DNA of 64,000 nt, taken from Fragilaria crotonensis. Taxonomy: Eukaryota > Bacillariophyta > Fragilariophyceae > Fragilariales > Fragilariaceae. The notes under the pieces were generated by a model that worked only from the letters and a program-made list of their open reading frames with translations, had not been told where the DNA came from and did no database searches. Each line of letters starts with the position of its first letter. Position 1 is the stretch's first letter. Of the stretch, positions 1 to 11,410 are shown in pieces. Location of the stretch: assembly GCA_022925895.1 (NCBI GenBank), contig JAKSYS010000211.1, positions 1-64,000 on the forward strand, read 5' to 3'. The translations under genes were made by a program, and so were the position numbers.

Positions 1-110
1 ACAAGTCAGAACGTCAGAACAAGAACCATGCTGACATCTGATGGGGCCGGTGCTTTGCAGCGCGCAAAAAGTCTATCGCAAAACTCAGAACAAGATTTTT
101 GTGTGTGTAC
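1..110. repeat. Dispersed ~105-bp repeat, copy 1
   Basis: This segment matches 15008-15108 over roughly 105 bases with small indels. Both copies carry the core GGCCGGTGCTT(T/TT)GCAGCG followed by a CGCAAAACTCAGAAC block. The same core forms the ends of the outer element at 20069-26294. The copy runs to the window edge, so its left limit is unknown. It is probably the terminal part of a non-autonomous DNA element; superfamily unknown. Confidence 0.7.
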
Positions 111-449
111 TAAAAAGAACAAAAGCTACGACTGTATGATGACCGTACTGTGTAACTGTTGATCATATTCAGTGCGGCATGTGTACGCGAGAGAGACCAC
201 ACGTTGATGATATATGTACTATTGAATAGCACGTATGATACAGTATTCTAGGGGTATACTCAAAAACGCATACCGTTTGCTCCACGTCGAACTACAAGTA
301 CTGTACCCGGTATGGCTGGTTTCATGCCCGACCGTCCTCGCGTTCACTTGTGTACATTTAGTACCATGCATACAATATCCTAGAGTAAAATTATGGGAAA
401 AGATACTTCTGAAATCGAACGCCCTCCACAATCGTCATTATAAAAAAGA
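111..449. other. Noncoding stretch downstream of transposon copy A
   Basis: Roughly 340 bases lie between the dispersed repeat and the 3' end of the transposase remnant. Short open frames on both strands here have no recognisable domain. No second inverted terminus of copy A could be identified. Confidence 0.5.
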
Positions 450-3400
450 TCACTCCATTTCATTGTTGTTCATCTCCTCCTTTCCTTTCCTCAACTCGCT
501 GTGGACAAAGCCACTGTCAAAATCAAGCACACATCTGTGACACTTGAATGCTTTTGCTACTTTCTCAATATCATCTGAAGAAAGAACTTCTTCTTTGACA
601 ACGACCGGAACAGGAACATCCTCGGTATTGGTGGAACTCGGCGTGGAAGCAGACTGTTGCTGAAGGTGATGGTAAGTGCAAATGTATGCCCGTGCTCTTG
701 AAGCAAATCTCTCAATTCTGTCTTTTGTCAGAACCGTTGTAGGGCAAGTGCATTCCTTAACAAGTTGCTTGAAGTTTTCTCGGCCCCTCTTTCGTGAAAC
801 AGGAACGCGGCGATAGTAGGCCTTTGCATGTGCCCAACAGTACTCTACTCCTTTGCCAGCAAGCTCAGCATGAAATTTTGGAGTGAGCTGAACTGTAACA
901 GCACCCAATTGCCTTCCCAAATATTGCAGAGCTGTCTCCTCTTCTCTGAAATCCGTGCACTCCAATAATAGATGTCGAAGTGAATATTGTAAGTCTATCT
1001 GTCCTGTAATTGGATCCTTGCAACCGTCAAGCGTATATTTCTCTAACAATGTTTCAGAGATAAGTCCCCTTTCCCATAGAACCTGCTGAAGACCTTTAGG
1101 TTGACCCTCCCATCCCAGAGTGACTAGCTCTTTCTGTTCATTTAGAGCTACACCATGAATCCTCGCAAAGTCTTGAAGTTCTTTTTTTGTATGATTTCGG
1201 TTCTGCTGAAACAAAACGCCAGCGTTGGCCAATGCGGTGAACAGCTGCTTCTTTGATCGTTCGACAAGCTTGGTACGTCCGGTTCCCTTGTTGTGTCGTT
1301 GCGTGTCTCGCTGTTCAGGGGTTAGGTACTAGTACCACGGACCGCAATCGTCAGCCTTGAAAACGAGGAATGATTGCGTTTGGCCAACTTCCAGCAAGCA
1401 AGGTGAGTGGGGACCAAGATAGCCTTGCGCATCAACGATTATTGTGTCTCTCATGATTGGTTGTGTTCCTCCGAAGTGTCGTGACATTTGTTGTGCGCTG
1501 AGTGCACGCCTCCTGTTTCCGAGCATGCCCCTGGCTGTGGTCAAAGAAAAGATGATCTCATACTCTGGATAAAGGACCTGTATACAATCAACGACATCTT
1601 CAAATTGAAGACTCATGTGATAGCTGTTCCAAAATCCTTCGTTGTTGGCACCAATGTACAAGTATTTTACAAATGGCGAGTCCACCAGCAACGGCTTCTT
1701 GGTTGTCTTCAAAATTTCCATCGCAGCGACGGTATCAGTGTAAGTCTTGTCGACTCCTCGCCTTTCACAATTGATCCTTACTAACTCAGCCTCTGTCAAT
1801 TCTCTTCCGAAGCCAAACTCCCTCGACACGAAAGCGGACAACATGTAACCATCGCCTTCCGACTTGGGAAGAAGGGGACGCTGTCCTTTCGGTCCGACCC
1901 AAGTCTTGGACCCAAGAAGGTATTGAGCAAACACGCTCTCATCCTGTCCAATTATCATGATCGCTTTGCCTTAGATGAAAACTTGAATGCTGGTTGTGGC
2001 CTCCTTCTCCTGATGAATTTGTTGAACTTGCTGTATAATTTGTCGGTTCCACTAGTCGATATGGAACTCAATCATTTGCTTGTCGGCAACAATGTCAAAG
2101 TACGAATAGCCAAATCCTATATCAACCGCTTTTAAACTCGTAGCTTCAATCAAAGGTGGCTGCACCCACCGTTTGCAATAGGGTTCATACTCCGTCAAGT
2201 AGCGCTTGCAAAATTCAGTACGGTTGGCGACGACGTCATGACGTTCGTAACCCTCGACGTAAAAGCTCTTTTTCTTCGCGTCGTGTTTGAAACCAAGAAG
2301 GCGCATCCACCGCCAAGTAGTGCTTAGGCACATTGATTTGAGTCCATGTGTGTGTAGAAATATAGGAATTGTATTTTGTACAGCATCGCCATTTGCAACA
2401 GAATCACTGGCAGAGCTACCGCCAGCAGTTGTAAATTCATGCTTTGTCTGCTCGCTCATCCAAGTCTTAGTCAATCTTGGAAACCGTAGATACGATGAAG
2501 TCATGGAGACTTTCTATTGTTAGCATTGCTAGATTTTTGAGACCAAATGAAACAATTTGGTCCTTTGCATCTGGTAATGTTTCGAGCAATCGCGGAAGAG
2601 GACGCTTCCCGCATCGAACATACGGATTTGGGTGAGGGAAGCACTCAAATTTCCGGAACACCTTGTTCCAATTCGCGACAGTCTTGAAGTAAGTAGCCTG
2701 TTTGATGCCGAGACTATTCAACATTTTGCAAGCTTCCTGCAGCACTCGTGCCATGTCATTCTATTCATGTTCGTTAGTTTTTTGTTGTACGCACAGCATA
2801 AGATTATTGACCTTTGTCGAATCTCGAATACATCGAGCTTGGTGCAATAGTTGTCGCTATCCCTTCCCATCACAACATTTCTCCAGCCTTGTTCATCTTC
2901 ATGCACCAATTGTAAGACTTTAATTCTTCGCTGCAGCGCCTCCTTTGCAGTTTCGTTGATCAATGTTGAGAAAGTCCCGCTGTCACCACCTAAAGCTGTT
3001 CTCCTTCTATTATTGCAAGCGGTAATTGGTTTGAAGACCTGCCTTGCTTCAGGGCTATCAGGCCAGTACTGCTGCGGCTCTTGCGGTTGCGGTTCGATCT
3101 CCAACCTGGGACGTTTATTCGATCGGGGCTGTTCATCATGCTGTTCAGTAATTGTTGCGTCATCTGTGGTTGATACTTCAATCGACGACGGTCTCGCTCG
3201 TGTCGACGGAAAAACAAGTACGTTTGATGCCATTTCGAGCACCCTCTCCTTCCATGCTCTGTTAAGAGGGCTTGGATACACTGCCTGTTCTGTTTCCTTT
3301 GTCAAATAGTAGTAGTGTCGGTGTTGATAGGTGACACGGAAGACCCCAGTGTTGTTGGAACCATCAAACCTCAACATTGCCGATCCAAATTCATGTGACC

Positions 3401-3590
3401 TCGCAAAGGCTGCATTTAATTTTGCAACATTGAAGGCAAGGCCAGCATCAATATGACCCATCTTCAGCAGTGCTTCCACCCAAATTTCTGCCGGAAGCCA
3501 GCAATTCATCAATCGACGTCCATACGTTGTGTCAGAACGTATCAACACGACAGCACTGATGACAATGCTGTGAATTCTTTTGTCAGACAT
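450..3590 (-). pseudogene. DDE-superfamily transposase remnant (copy A)
   Basis: Reading leftward, the coding blocks are 3590-2718 (N-terminal, unknown function), 2754-2467, 2504-2052, 1958-1329 and 1232-450. The last two carry the DDE endonuclease fold: GQDESVF with the first Asp, a PKSEGDGYMLSAFVS block, and a C-terminal TPKFHAEL...VEYCW block with the likely third acid, followed by a KxHR-type tail (KCHRC). The layout resembles the DDE endonucleases of the broad Tc1/mariner clan common in fungi and algae. Compared with copy B, at least one base is missing near 2733, the frame changes again near 2500, in-frame stops follow VEFHID (2052) and GPWY (1329), and a local double shift puts the second-Asp motif FDHSQGHAR (about 1540) out of frame. 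It should therefore be inactive. The superfamily call is firm for the C-terminal blocks; the role of the N-terminal blocks is unknown. Confidence 0.75.
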
Positions 3591-3714
3591 TGAGATAGCC
3601 TACCCAGTCCTGACAGATCAATACTTGAGTGTATATAGAAGGGCGCTGTGTATGGTGGGTAGGCTAAACAGAGTGGGACTGTTGCGGTGTGGAACGCTTG
3701 CTTCCAACACGTGA
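450..3714 (-). mobile_element. Degenerate DDE DNA transposon, copy A
   Basis: This is a plain DNA transposon relic. Its coding blocks align block by block with the plus-strand copy at 37817-41130. The right limit is set at a 24-base hairpin-bearing motif (about 3690-3714 here, 37812-37836 in copy B), found 100-140 bases upstream of the first coding block in both copies. That motif is the only flank the copies visibly share. Neither a matching 3' terminus nor a target-site duplication was found, so the true ends are uncertain. Confidence 0.7.
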
Positions 3715-4680
3715 GAATATTCCAACTCGATGTCACAGCTTAATTTCTATGATCTTGGTGATAAGCTTGTATTTCTTGGCTTCTTTCTTGTCATGTTGTG
3801 TGCTAAAAGCAAGTACAAGCAGTAGTGCACACCATCAAGAATTGCTTCAATAGAGATACCAGCAAAGAAAGCAATCAAACCAACAAATGCAGGATCTTGT
3901 TGCTTCTCACAGAAGCTTAATCTTTACCAAGAAATTTGCCTTGAGACAGTCAGCCACCGTGTAGCCATCGTCACAAAAATGGACATCAAACCTTTTTCAA
4001 AGAATCTCTCTAGTATCTAAAGTCTTTCAAGAAAGTGAGACTACAGACAAAACTTTGGAGGTTCTTTTGAGAAATGTTTAGACATTCTATCAGGACCACG
4101 GACAATTTCAACAATGCCAACTTAAGCAACTACAAGTGGCAGGATGAAATTATCGAGAGCTATGTTAAGCTCTAAAGTTTTGTCTAATGTCAAAAGCATT
4201 CCACCCAAATCTCTCTAATGTTTAAAGTTGAATGTTAATAAAACATTCTGCAGATTCCGTCAAGACCACTAAGGAGCGTTCCGCAATTGGAATGTAACCA
4301 ATGTTCCCGTTTTATATATTCATACGTTTCAGGCCTTCGATGCAAATTTGTTTCACTTCTAAAGGCAGATCGTCCTTTGAGAACAAATTTACAAATGCAA
4401 TCTGTTTTTGAGAATGACCGAGACTTGCTATTACTCAAGTACATTGTACAGGCAAAGCGTCGAATGATAAGGACATAATTCGAGTATGATGTATCGTCGA
4501 CATGTCGACATCTTCGGCACTCAATTGTGTATGATTGAAGGACAAGGAGTATGTGTCTGACATCGCAGTCACTTACGGACGATGTGGAGAGGCATGACAT
4601 ATGTGTTCGTAGTTTCATATTGAAACCGATCCTTGGACATTAAATTAGTCATTATCCTTTTAAGTAGTCAAACGCACCAA
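3715..4680. other. AT-rich noncoding stretch
   Basis: About 1 kb with no supported gene. Short overlapping open frames at 4235-4618 run on both strands and lack recognisable domains. The 4000-4240 part repeats words such as CTCTCTA(A/G)T and AAGCTCTAAAG without forming a clear array. Confidence 0.5.
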
Positions 4681-4720
4681 ATGTCAATGTCCGTGTCTTG
4701 ATGTCAATGTCCGTGTCTTG
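4681..4720. repeat. 20-bp perfect tandem duplication
   Basis: The 20-base unit ATGTCAATGTCCGTGTCTTG occurs twice back to back (4681-4700 and 4701-4720). It is a simple local duplication in noncoding DNA with no visible function. Confidence 0.9.
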
Positions 4721-5198
4721 ATCATAGTTCAAAGTGGCTGAAGGTCAGAGTGACTGACGATCTGGACATTTTAAAGAGCATTTAACGAGGGCCAAAAACA
4801 ATAAGATAGATAAATTTCCTACTCATGCCACATATAAAAACCGGATTACGTCACACCATCTTAATTTCAAATCTCAACCATTTAAATGTAATCCATGCAT
4901 CCTCCTCACTCATGTAATCTCATCGTTCTACACGCTACACCAGTGCTTGTCGTCGGCGTACTGTACACAATATTCAGTACCCAGTACCTGGTACCCATCC
5001 TTCATTCTCCTCTCTCTCTCTCATCTCGCCACACAAACACGAATCCCATCACACATCAAACCATCCGCCTCCGAAATCCATCCAACTGATCCCACCATTC
5101 CATGCTTCCGCCGATCCCTCAAAAGTCAAAATCGAACATCCGCAAACACGACCCGTCTCCTGTGCCTTTTTCATTGCTGCCTTCATCCATTCATTCTT

Positions 5199-6335
5199 TC
5201 ACTTTAGCCGCAGAATGATCCCAGTACCATAATCCGTGCAACAACCTGAAGCACATGCGATTTCACCACAGTCGATAAAGATATTCCCGCTGAGAGAAGG
5301 GATTGTCCCAGTCAACTGATTGCTTTCGAAATCCAAGTACGTCAACTGTGTCAAGAATCCAATCTCACTGGGAATTGTCCCAGTCAACCTATTGTTGTAG
5401 AAATACAACGACGTCAACAGTGTCAAGAGTCCGATCTCACTCGGAATTGTGGAAGTCAACGAGTTGCTATTGACAGCCAAATACGTCAACTTTGTCAAGA
5501 GACCAATCTCACTGGGAATCGTCGAACTCAACGAATTTTCGTCAATATCCAAATACGTCAATTGTGTCAAGAGTCCAAGCTCAGTGGGAATGGTGGAACC
5601 AGTCGTTGTGTCGCCAATATCAGAATCAAACACAAATGTCGATCGACACTTTGTCACATTTGAAATGGAAAGAAAGTTGCAGGCAATTCCAAACGGCGTC
5701 AAGAAGGGGGTCGGTTTTGAGGTGGTGGTGGGCCTCCTTGTAGTTGGTGCCTGTGTGGGTAGCGCCGTGCTGATTGGTTTCGGGGTAGGTGATATGGGCA
5801 CAATTGGAGCGAACGTGGGGGGCGGCGGTGTTGGATCGGGAGTTGCGGGTGCCGTTGTGATTGGGGCCGTGGTTGGAGGCGCCGTTGTTTGTTCGGGAGT
5901 GGAAGGCGCGTCTTCAGATGGAACCGGAGTCGGGGGCGCGCCTGTTATTGGGACGGTGGGAGGGGGCGTCAATGAAGAACTGCTAGATGCAGATTGTGGT
6001 CGAACGACGAGGACAACAATAACAACAACTGCACCAACAAAACCACAGGCAAAACCCAAAGTAATCCATCGACGTTGGTACCATTTCATTCTGCTGACGT
6101 ATTGTGCCTCCGCAACCAACACCGTTCCATCCTCGTTTCCGTCTGGTACACGTTGTGCTTCCACAGCATACACACCAATTCCAGCAGCTGCGGAGTTTGG
6201 CACTCCATCTTCCTGTTTGGACTCTTCATTCGCAAACTCTCTGGCGTTGGGGAGACCTGACTGTCCGACTTGTTGCAGTGTTGCGAGCTGATCGTACGGG
6301 ATATGCTCCAGGACCAACGTCGGAATTGCTTGCAT
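5199..6335 (-). CDS. Diatom-type LRR membrane protein, 5' part frameshifted
   Basis: From the ATG at 6335 the frame encodes about 378 residues. They comprise an acidic cytosolic head ending in a VSRMKWYQRRW block, one strong membrane helix (roughly residues 90-112, TLGFACGFVGAVVVIVVLVV), a Pro/Thr/Ser stalk of about 100 residues, and four to five LRRs of the IPSEIGLLTxLTYLxxxxNxLTGT type. The end is a Cys-rich cap (IFIDCGEIACASGCC). The true N-terminus lies upstream in another frame: an open stretch from about 6675 to 6226 encodes an acidic head (DDVAKDSARAGG... SAAGFGMVDSMGRPPVVYASN) that overlaps the main frame at 6226-6335. A single-base shift or a small unrecognised intron between about 6230 and 6300 would connect them. 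No in-frame ATG was found for the upstream part, so the start is unresolved. Likely a single-pass surface receptor-like protein; its ligand is unknown. Confidence 0.75.
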   Translation of the reverse strand: MQAIPTLVLEHIPYDQLATLQQVGQSGLPNAREFANEESKQEDGVPNSAAAGIGVYAVEAQRVPDGNEDGTVLVAEAQYVSRMKWYQRRWITLGFACGFVGAVVVIVVLVVRPQSASSSSSLTPPPTVPITGAPPTPVPSEDAPSTPEQTTAPPTTAPITTAPATPDPTPPPPTFAPIVPISPTPKPISTALPTQAPTTRRPTTTSKPTPFLTPFGIACNFLSISNVTKCRSTFVFDSDIGDTTTGSTIPTELGLLTQLTYLDIDENSLSSTIPSEIGLLTKLTYLAVNSNSLTSTIPSEIGLLTLLTSLYFYNNRLTGTIPSEIGFLTQLTYLDFESNQLTGTIPSLSGNIFIDCGEIACASGCCTDYGTGIILRLK

Positions 6336-6675
6336 AAACAACTGGAGGTCTTCCCATCGAGTCTACCATTCCAAACCCGGCGGCGGATAATTGCATTCTT
6401 GGGTCAGTCGGTAGTGCATGTTCCAATTTCTTTGTATCACCGACACGACCAGCACCATGAGCAACGTCACGATCATCAACCTTTGCTGCGGATGGCGACG
6501 ATAACGAAGCGTAGGGAGAGGAACCAGAAGGTGCCGACGACGGCATGGCCGTACTTGGCAAATCAGATGAGAATTCTTCAGCAAAGTCATGCTCCTGGAT
6601 TCCTCCAGCACGTGCAGAATCCTTCGCAACGTCATCGGCACGCCACGATTCTCCATCGGAAACAAGTGTTATATA

Positions 6676-8884
6676 TTACTGGAATGAAAGAGAGTGCATG
6701 TGAGTTGAAGCGTTGATGCGATTGGTCTCCAAGACCGACGAATCAGATCAACTCCGACAGACTACTGTACGGTAGCACTCCTACAGGATGGTATGCAAAC
6801 AATGAACCACTCGTATTCTCGAGTCGTCCGTGCACGCGAGACGAAACGTTAATACAACAATGAGGAGGTCAAGAATAGCAACTGTTTGCGTTCTCAAACG
6901 AGTGCTGTAGTATACTCACAACCTCGTAGTTCTCAATGTATTAAATCTTAATGAACACTGCACAATTAATAGGAATACACTACTAAAGATAACAGAGAGA
7001 GCTTGTGCGAGTCAAGGGCAGATTCATTTCACAAAAATGATCCGGAACATAATTGAATCGTACTGGTACATGAGTACGGGAGCGCTCCGTATGATACTCT
7101 TCAAGTCTAATACGGACATGGTCGTTTGTATAACAATGGCTATATAGCTGCAGTATTGTACCAGTAGTATGGGAGCAGTATTCCGTGTCCACGTCTGATC
7201 GCAACGCACCACCACAAAATCAATCGGTTCGGCAGGCCGATGCACAGATGCATCCCTCTTATGTTTGATTTTGTTCCTGTCTGTCGAGCTCGTTCCTTCC
7301 TTAACGACGATAGTTTCGACTGTGAAAAAGGCGTATAAGGGTGACTTGCGTTACGGTCAAGTTTGTTTGGTCGGAATGCGTTCTCCAAATCGTCCGCGTC
7401 TTGACTTTGCTTGACATTATTGTCAGTGTGATGATCGGCAACTTCAACAAGCTCGACAAACCCGTTGAATGGGATGACTCGCGTCGGAACGGCGATCTTT
7501 CGAGACTCGACAAACGGCAGCAGAGCTTGAGGAAAAGGCGTCTAAATCCGTTGGACAGGACGGACGACCACGACGTCGGTGAAGAAAACAAGGGATCAAA
7601 CCTTTCTAGACCCGACGATGATCATGGACAAATTTGACAACATTATTCACAATGATTTCAAATGGTTGTTTTACACCTTTGAATGCGTAAGCACGAGTTG
7701 ACAAAGGCCTTTTATGTCTGCTTTTTGGATGGATGGGATTGCCATGCCACTCGAAGGCGTCCTTGTCCAAGGACTTTCAGCAGTGGTGCAACAGGTTCTT
7801 CGAGGCCTTGTAAACATGATATGAAAGCCCAGGTTCATATTGCGATATGGTCAGGCAAAGCTTGGTCATTATGGCTGACAGCCAACTCTGGAGAAGGAAC
7901 GGATCATGCCTGATGAGGTTGGAAAGAGAAACTACTGGTTAATTGTAGTGGGCGCCGCCGTCAAGAGTCGAAGTCTTGGTCAGTAACCAAGTGATATGAC
8001 CAACAAGTTAATCAGACAGCATAGGATGTGGTCCTCTCATCATACCCAACCTTGACCTGGGCATCAGTCGTGGACCCAATCACCGAGTGAATGGGGGTTT
8101 GAAAGTTGAAACGCAAGCGGAGTTGAATTGCTGCCTACTGCTTATTCAGTGCCAATCGCATTCAAGTATACTGGGCATCAGCACCGATGAAAGGCAAACA
8201 GATCAGGGGAAAGCGAGTGATGGTGGCACCGAAAGCTGACACAGGAAAAGAATAAAACTCAAGAGCAGAGGCAATGACATGATCAATAACAAGCAAGTTC
8301 AGACAAAGGAAAGTACAGAGATTTGTCAACACTCTACTAGTATCGATACCGAACGAACCAACTCTGATCCTGAGGAAACAAAAGAAGCATCTCGGTCATA
8401 ACAATTGGCTAAGAACCACGACAACCATTCCAGTGGAAGGACCGTGGCTCGATTGGCTTCACGGCTTGTGAAGTGAGAGGGATGTTTTTTTTCAAATCAA
8501 TTGAGTCCATGGCTTTGAATCGCAGTATCTGCCTGCTCTTTTAATAAAACGATCCTTTGTTGTCAACGACAACACCGCTGATTTGTGTATAGCGTTATGG
8601 CATCCGTTAACGACTCTACTCCGCTTTGTAGAGTAAATGCACCCTCGTTCTCGCATTATTGCATATCGACATTAATCAAACAGCGATGACGCGGGGAATC
8701 CAGGAATCCTAACATTGCATTGATCACGACGACGATCACGTCAGGGTTTAGGAAAGGAATAACACAGAAGGACAGCAGTTTCAAATAGCCCAACTTCCAA
8801 GATGACATGGAGCAAACGCGATGCCACAAATCTTGACTTTGAATTCAAGAGAGGAAACATTGCGGATGTGAATACAATGTGATT
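6676..8884. other. Gene-poor stretch upstream of the LRR gene
   Basis: About 2.2 kb without a supported gene. Open frames at 6983-7245, 7140-7637 and 7683-7913 occur on both strands or are short, and show no domain I recognise. No terminal repeats were noticed. Confidence 0.5.
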
Positions 8885-9138
8885 AACAGATTGTCTCGAC
8901 TCTCAAAACACGAATCCCATCAGCCGCCAAAAAATCCATCAGACAGACCTCACCATTCAGTGCTTCCGATTTCAAACAACTCGAGACTCAAAACGCAAAC
9001 ACAGACACGACCCGTCTTCTGTGTCGTTCACTATAACCATTGCTCATTCATTCATTCTTCCCTTCAGACACGACCCGTATCCTGTGTCCTGTGCCTTGCT
9101 GCTTTCATCCATTCATACGCTCTTTCACTTTAGACTAA
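8885..9138. repeat. Paralogue of the LRR gene 3' flank (matches ~5036-5215)
   Basis: This segment and about 5036-5215 share, in order, ACACGAATCCCATCA, a CCATCAA/ACCATTC block, CGACCCGT(C/A)TCCTGTG and TTTCATCCATTCAT...TTTCACTTTAG. Each lies directly 3' of an LRR C-terminus read on the minus strand. The match shows that the 3' untranslated region and the end of an LRR gene were duplicated together. Confidence 0.7.
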
Positions 9139-9345
9139 GATACAACACCCTGAAGCACATGTGATTTCTCCATCGTCGATGAAGATATTGCCATTGGCAG
9201 AAGAGAGTGAGCAGAGAGATGACGGAATTGCACCCTTCAACATAGTCTGGTCTAAACCTAAAAACGTCAAGTTTGGCAAGCGTCCGATTTCACTGGGAAT
9301 TGTCAAAGTCAACAAAATTTCCCCAGAATGACAGTTCACCAACAA
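9130..9345 (-). pseudogene. LRR gene 3' remnant
   Basis: The roughly 60 readable residues contain TIPSEIGRLPNLTFLGLDQT, an IPSSLCSL block and the cap NIFIDDGEITCASGCC, which matches the C-terminal cap of the LRR protein at 5199-6335. Everything upstream (membrane helix, stalk, most LRRs) is missing. With the shared 3' flank beside it, this is best read as the surviving 3' end of a duplicated LRR gene. A terminal exon of a longer gene is the alternative, but no upstream exon was seen. Confidence 0.7.
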
Positions 9346-9792
9346 ACATCATCGTCTAGAACCACGTACGAGAGTAACCTTCGAGAAAGCATCCTCTATT
9401 GCGGCGTCATCAACGCGCCCACGTTTCAAGAAAACAACGGGATAGATGTATTTCAAGCAAAGCCATCCTTCATGCAGCGATGGACTCCGATATTTCGCAC
9501 ATGTATGTACAGTAATCATCAGTCTGAGCAATTTTACAAATTTACGTTCAAATCTCTCGCACAGACCGACTCAAACAGGCACCACGAAAACGCCACAGAT
9601 GGCTTCGCTAAGTTCGGCGCGCTACTTCCCATGAAAATGCTTCCGGTACCAGTCAGCAACTGATATCAACCAACCTTCCTTATCGTCAGGAAAGCGTCCT
9701 CGAGCGCGATGTATCCCTCATCTACCATTCCTTTTCGGTCTACGTCATCGCTGCCTGTGGCCCAATATACTACAGCAGTTATCGCTTCGATC
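9346..9792. other. Noncoding gap between LRR remnant and ankyrin gene
   Basis: About 450 bases with small open frames on both strands and no recognisable domain or repeat. It should contain the 3' untranslated region of the ankyrin gene to its right. Confidence 0.45.
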
Positions 9793-11410
9793 TCAATTTC
9801 TCTCGTCTCCTGAGCGCTGTGTGGCAAAGCCCAGCATATTGAGAGAACAGCAATCAAGCAGGGGAAAAGGCTAGCTTTACATACTCGATTGCGATGATCC
9901 ATTCCGCTTGATTATCTTCAGCCACAATGGTCTTGTTTTCTTTCGTTACCTTGTAGTGCCATCCCGCATTGAGGGGGACAGGCACGTCTGGAGTTTCCAA
10001 TCTTGCTTCATGGGTATTGACGGCATCGGTGCTCGCCTCATACTGCAACCCTCCGCTGATGACGTAGATAGCAGTGACTAATCCTTCGACATGTGGAAAA
10101 TGCCAGTCGTAACCATCACTTTCGAAGGCGTCATACAAAGAATACTGCGATACGGCCCTCCTCGTGATTTGTGGGTCTGTGTCACCAAAGGAGAGGTTCC
10201 AATTTGTGTCATTTAACCCCTTCAACCCGGCCTCGGCAAGAAAGCGATCTCTCGGTGCGATGAATCTGTTGAACCCCGCCTTGAAGGAAGAAAGATGCTC
10301 CTTGGTCAACGGAATGGAGTGTTGCTGTAAAACGTTTTCTATGGCTTCATTGACAAAGTTTTGAAGTTTGGTCTTCATCTTGTCATGGTCCGCGAGAGTG
10401 ATGAGAGTGTCCCGTTCATCCCCGGGGTTAACGAGAACAAGGGAATCGGGTGACCACCGGTTGAACCACCTCCACCACCCTGTGAAGCACCAGTTGAAGC
10501 ACCAGTTGAACCACAACTCAAACCACCGGCCAAACCACCCGTCAAACCACCCGTCAAACCACTCGTCAAACCACTCGTCAAACCACTCGTCAGACCACCA
10601 GTCGAACCACCACATACTACTCTCCCTTGGCTTGATGTGGCCGCGGTCGATGATCTGCAGCAGCTTGATACCGGCCCACGGGCAAAGACAAGGAACACAT
10701 ACACCTTTTCCAATGACGCTGCGGACAGAATCCGCAAAGGATTTGTCTTCACTGCTTACAGGCCATGTTCCATGTACGCGGTGAATAGTGCAACGCTCAT
10801 TAAACTGATGGGATAGTTCAGTGGGACGTTCCTTTTTATCCTCCAAGAGACGTGCGATGAAGTCGATCCCCTTAGTGCGAGTCACATCAAGAGTAGTTGA
10901 TCGTTTCTTCTTTTCGACATTCACATCACCATCATTTTGCCGGAGAGGCGCGCTGAAGGTTTCCACCATGCCCTTGGAGCTTGCCGAGAGAGGGGCGGTC
11001 TGACCATCAAAATCCTTGACATTCACATTGCCATCGTCTCGTTGTAAAATTTCATTGGCAACATCTGAAAGGCTGTTGCGGCTTGCCGAGAAGGGCGTCT
11101 GACCGTCAAAATCCTTAGCATTCACATTGACATCTTCTCGCCTTAAAATTTCAATGGCAACATCTGAAAGGCTGTTGCGGCTTGCCCAGTATAGGGCTGA
11201 CCGTCCCTTAGTATCCTGGGCGTTCACATTGACGTCGTCTCGCTTCAAAATTTCAAGGGCAACATCCGAAAGGCTGTTGCGGCTTGCCCAGTATAGAGCT
11301 GTCCGACCCTTAGTATCCTGGGCGTTCACGTTTGCCCCCTCGTCCAAGAGTTTACGAACCTTCACGACGTCGCCTTGTTCCGCACTTTGGATCATTTCGA
11401 GGGATGTCAT
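9793..11410 (-). CDS. Ankyrin-repeat protein with Trp-rich tandem insert
   Basis: The ATG at 11410 opens about 510 codons. Residues 1-130 hold roughly four ankyrin-like repeats (DVVKVRKLLDEGANVNAQD, then ALYWASRNSLSDVA units). Next come a conserved-looking middle (CVPCLCPWAG), a Trp/Phe/Asp-rich repeat (about residues 265-310) and a C-terminal domain of about 190 residues that I do not recognise. Without splicing the frame stops at 9854. A good intron (GTAAAG...CACAG, 9817-9880, 64 bp) joins EWIIAIEY to RSGDERN and a stop at 9793, which gives about 517 residues; I favour this model. There is no signal peptide, so it is probably a cytosolic or nuclear scaffold. Function unknown. Confidence 0.7.
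10480..10611 (-). repeat. 12-bp coding minisatellite
   Basis: About eleven imperfect copies of a 12-base unit (plus strand GTCAAACCACTC and variants) lie inside the ankyrin gene. Because 12 is divisible by 3, every frame stays open. The host frame reads WFDE/WFDG/WFNW units, while another minus frame reads GLTS/GLTG units. Unit number should vary by replication slippage. Confidence 0.85.

Noticed and set aside
235-540. 101-residue plus-strand frame at the left edge
   Set aside because: It overlaps the transposase 3' end on the other strand and shows no coding-like pattern.
4235-4618. 127-residue minus-strand frame
   Set aside because: Both strands are open here by chance in AT-rich DNA and no domain is visible.
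5449-6291. 280-residue plus-strand frame opposite the LRR gene (Gly/Val-rich)
   Set aside because: Its low-complexity GVGG stretch is the reverse reading of the Pro/Thr stalk; the minus strand has clear LRR and membrane-helix signatures.
9666-9902. 78-residue minus-strand frame with a signal-peptide-like start
   Set aside because: The apparent signal peptide is the ankyrin gene's predicted intron read in another frame; splicing there gives a better ending for that gene.
10480-10611. CRISPR-like array
   Set aside because: The units are contiguous 12-bp tandem copies without spacers and lie in a eukaryotic coding region.
10375-10752. Gly/Ser/Thr-rich minus-strand frame across the minisatellite as a separate gene
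   Set aside because: It lies wholly within the longer ankyrin frame and has no own start context; kept only as an alternative reading of the linker.
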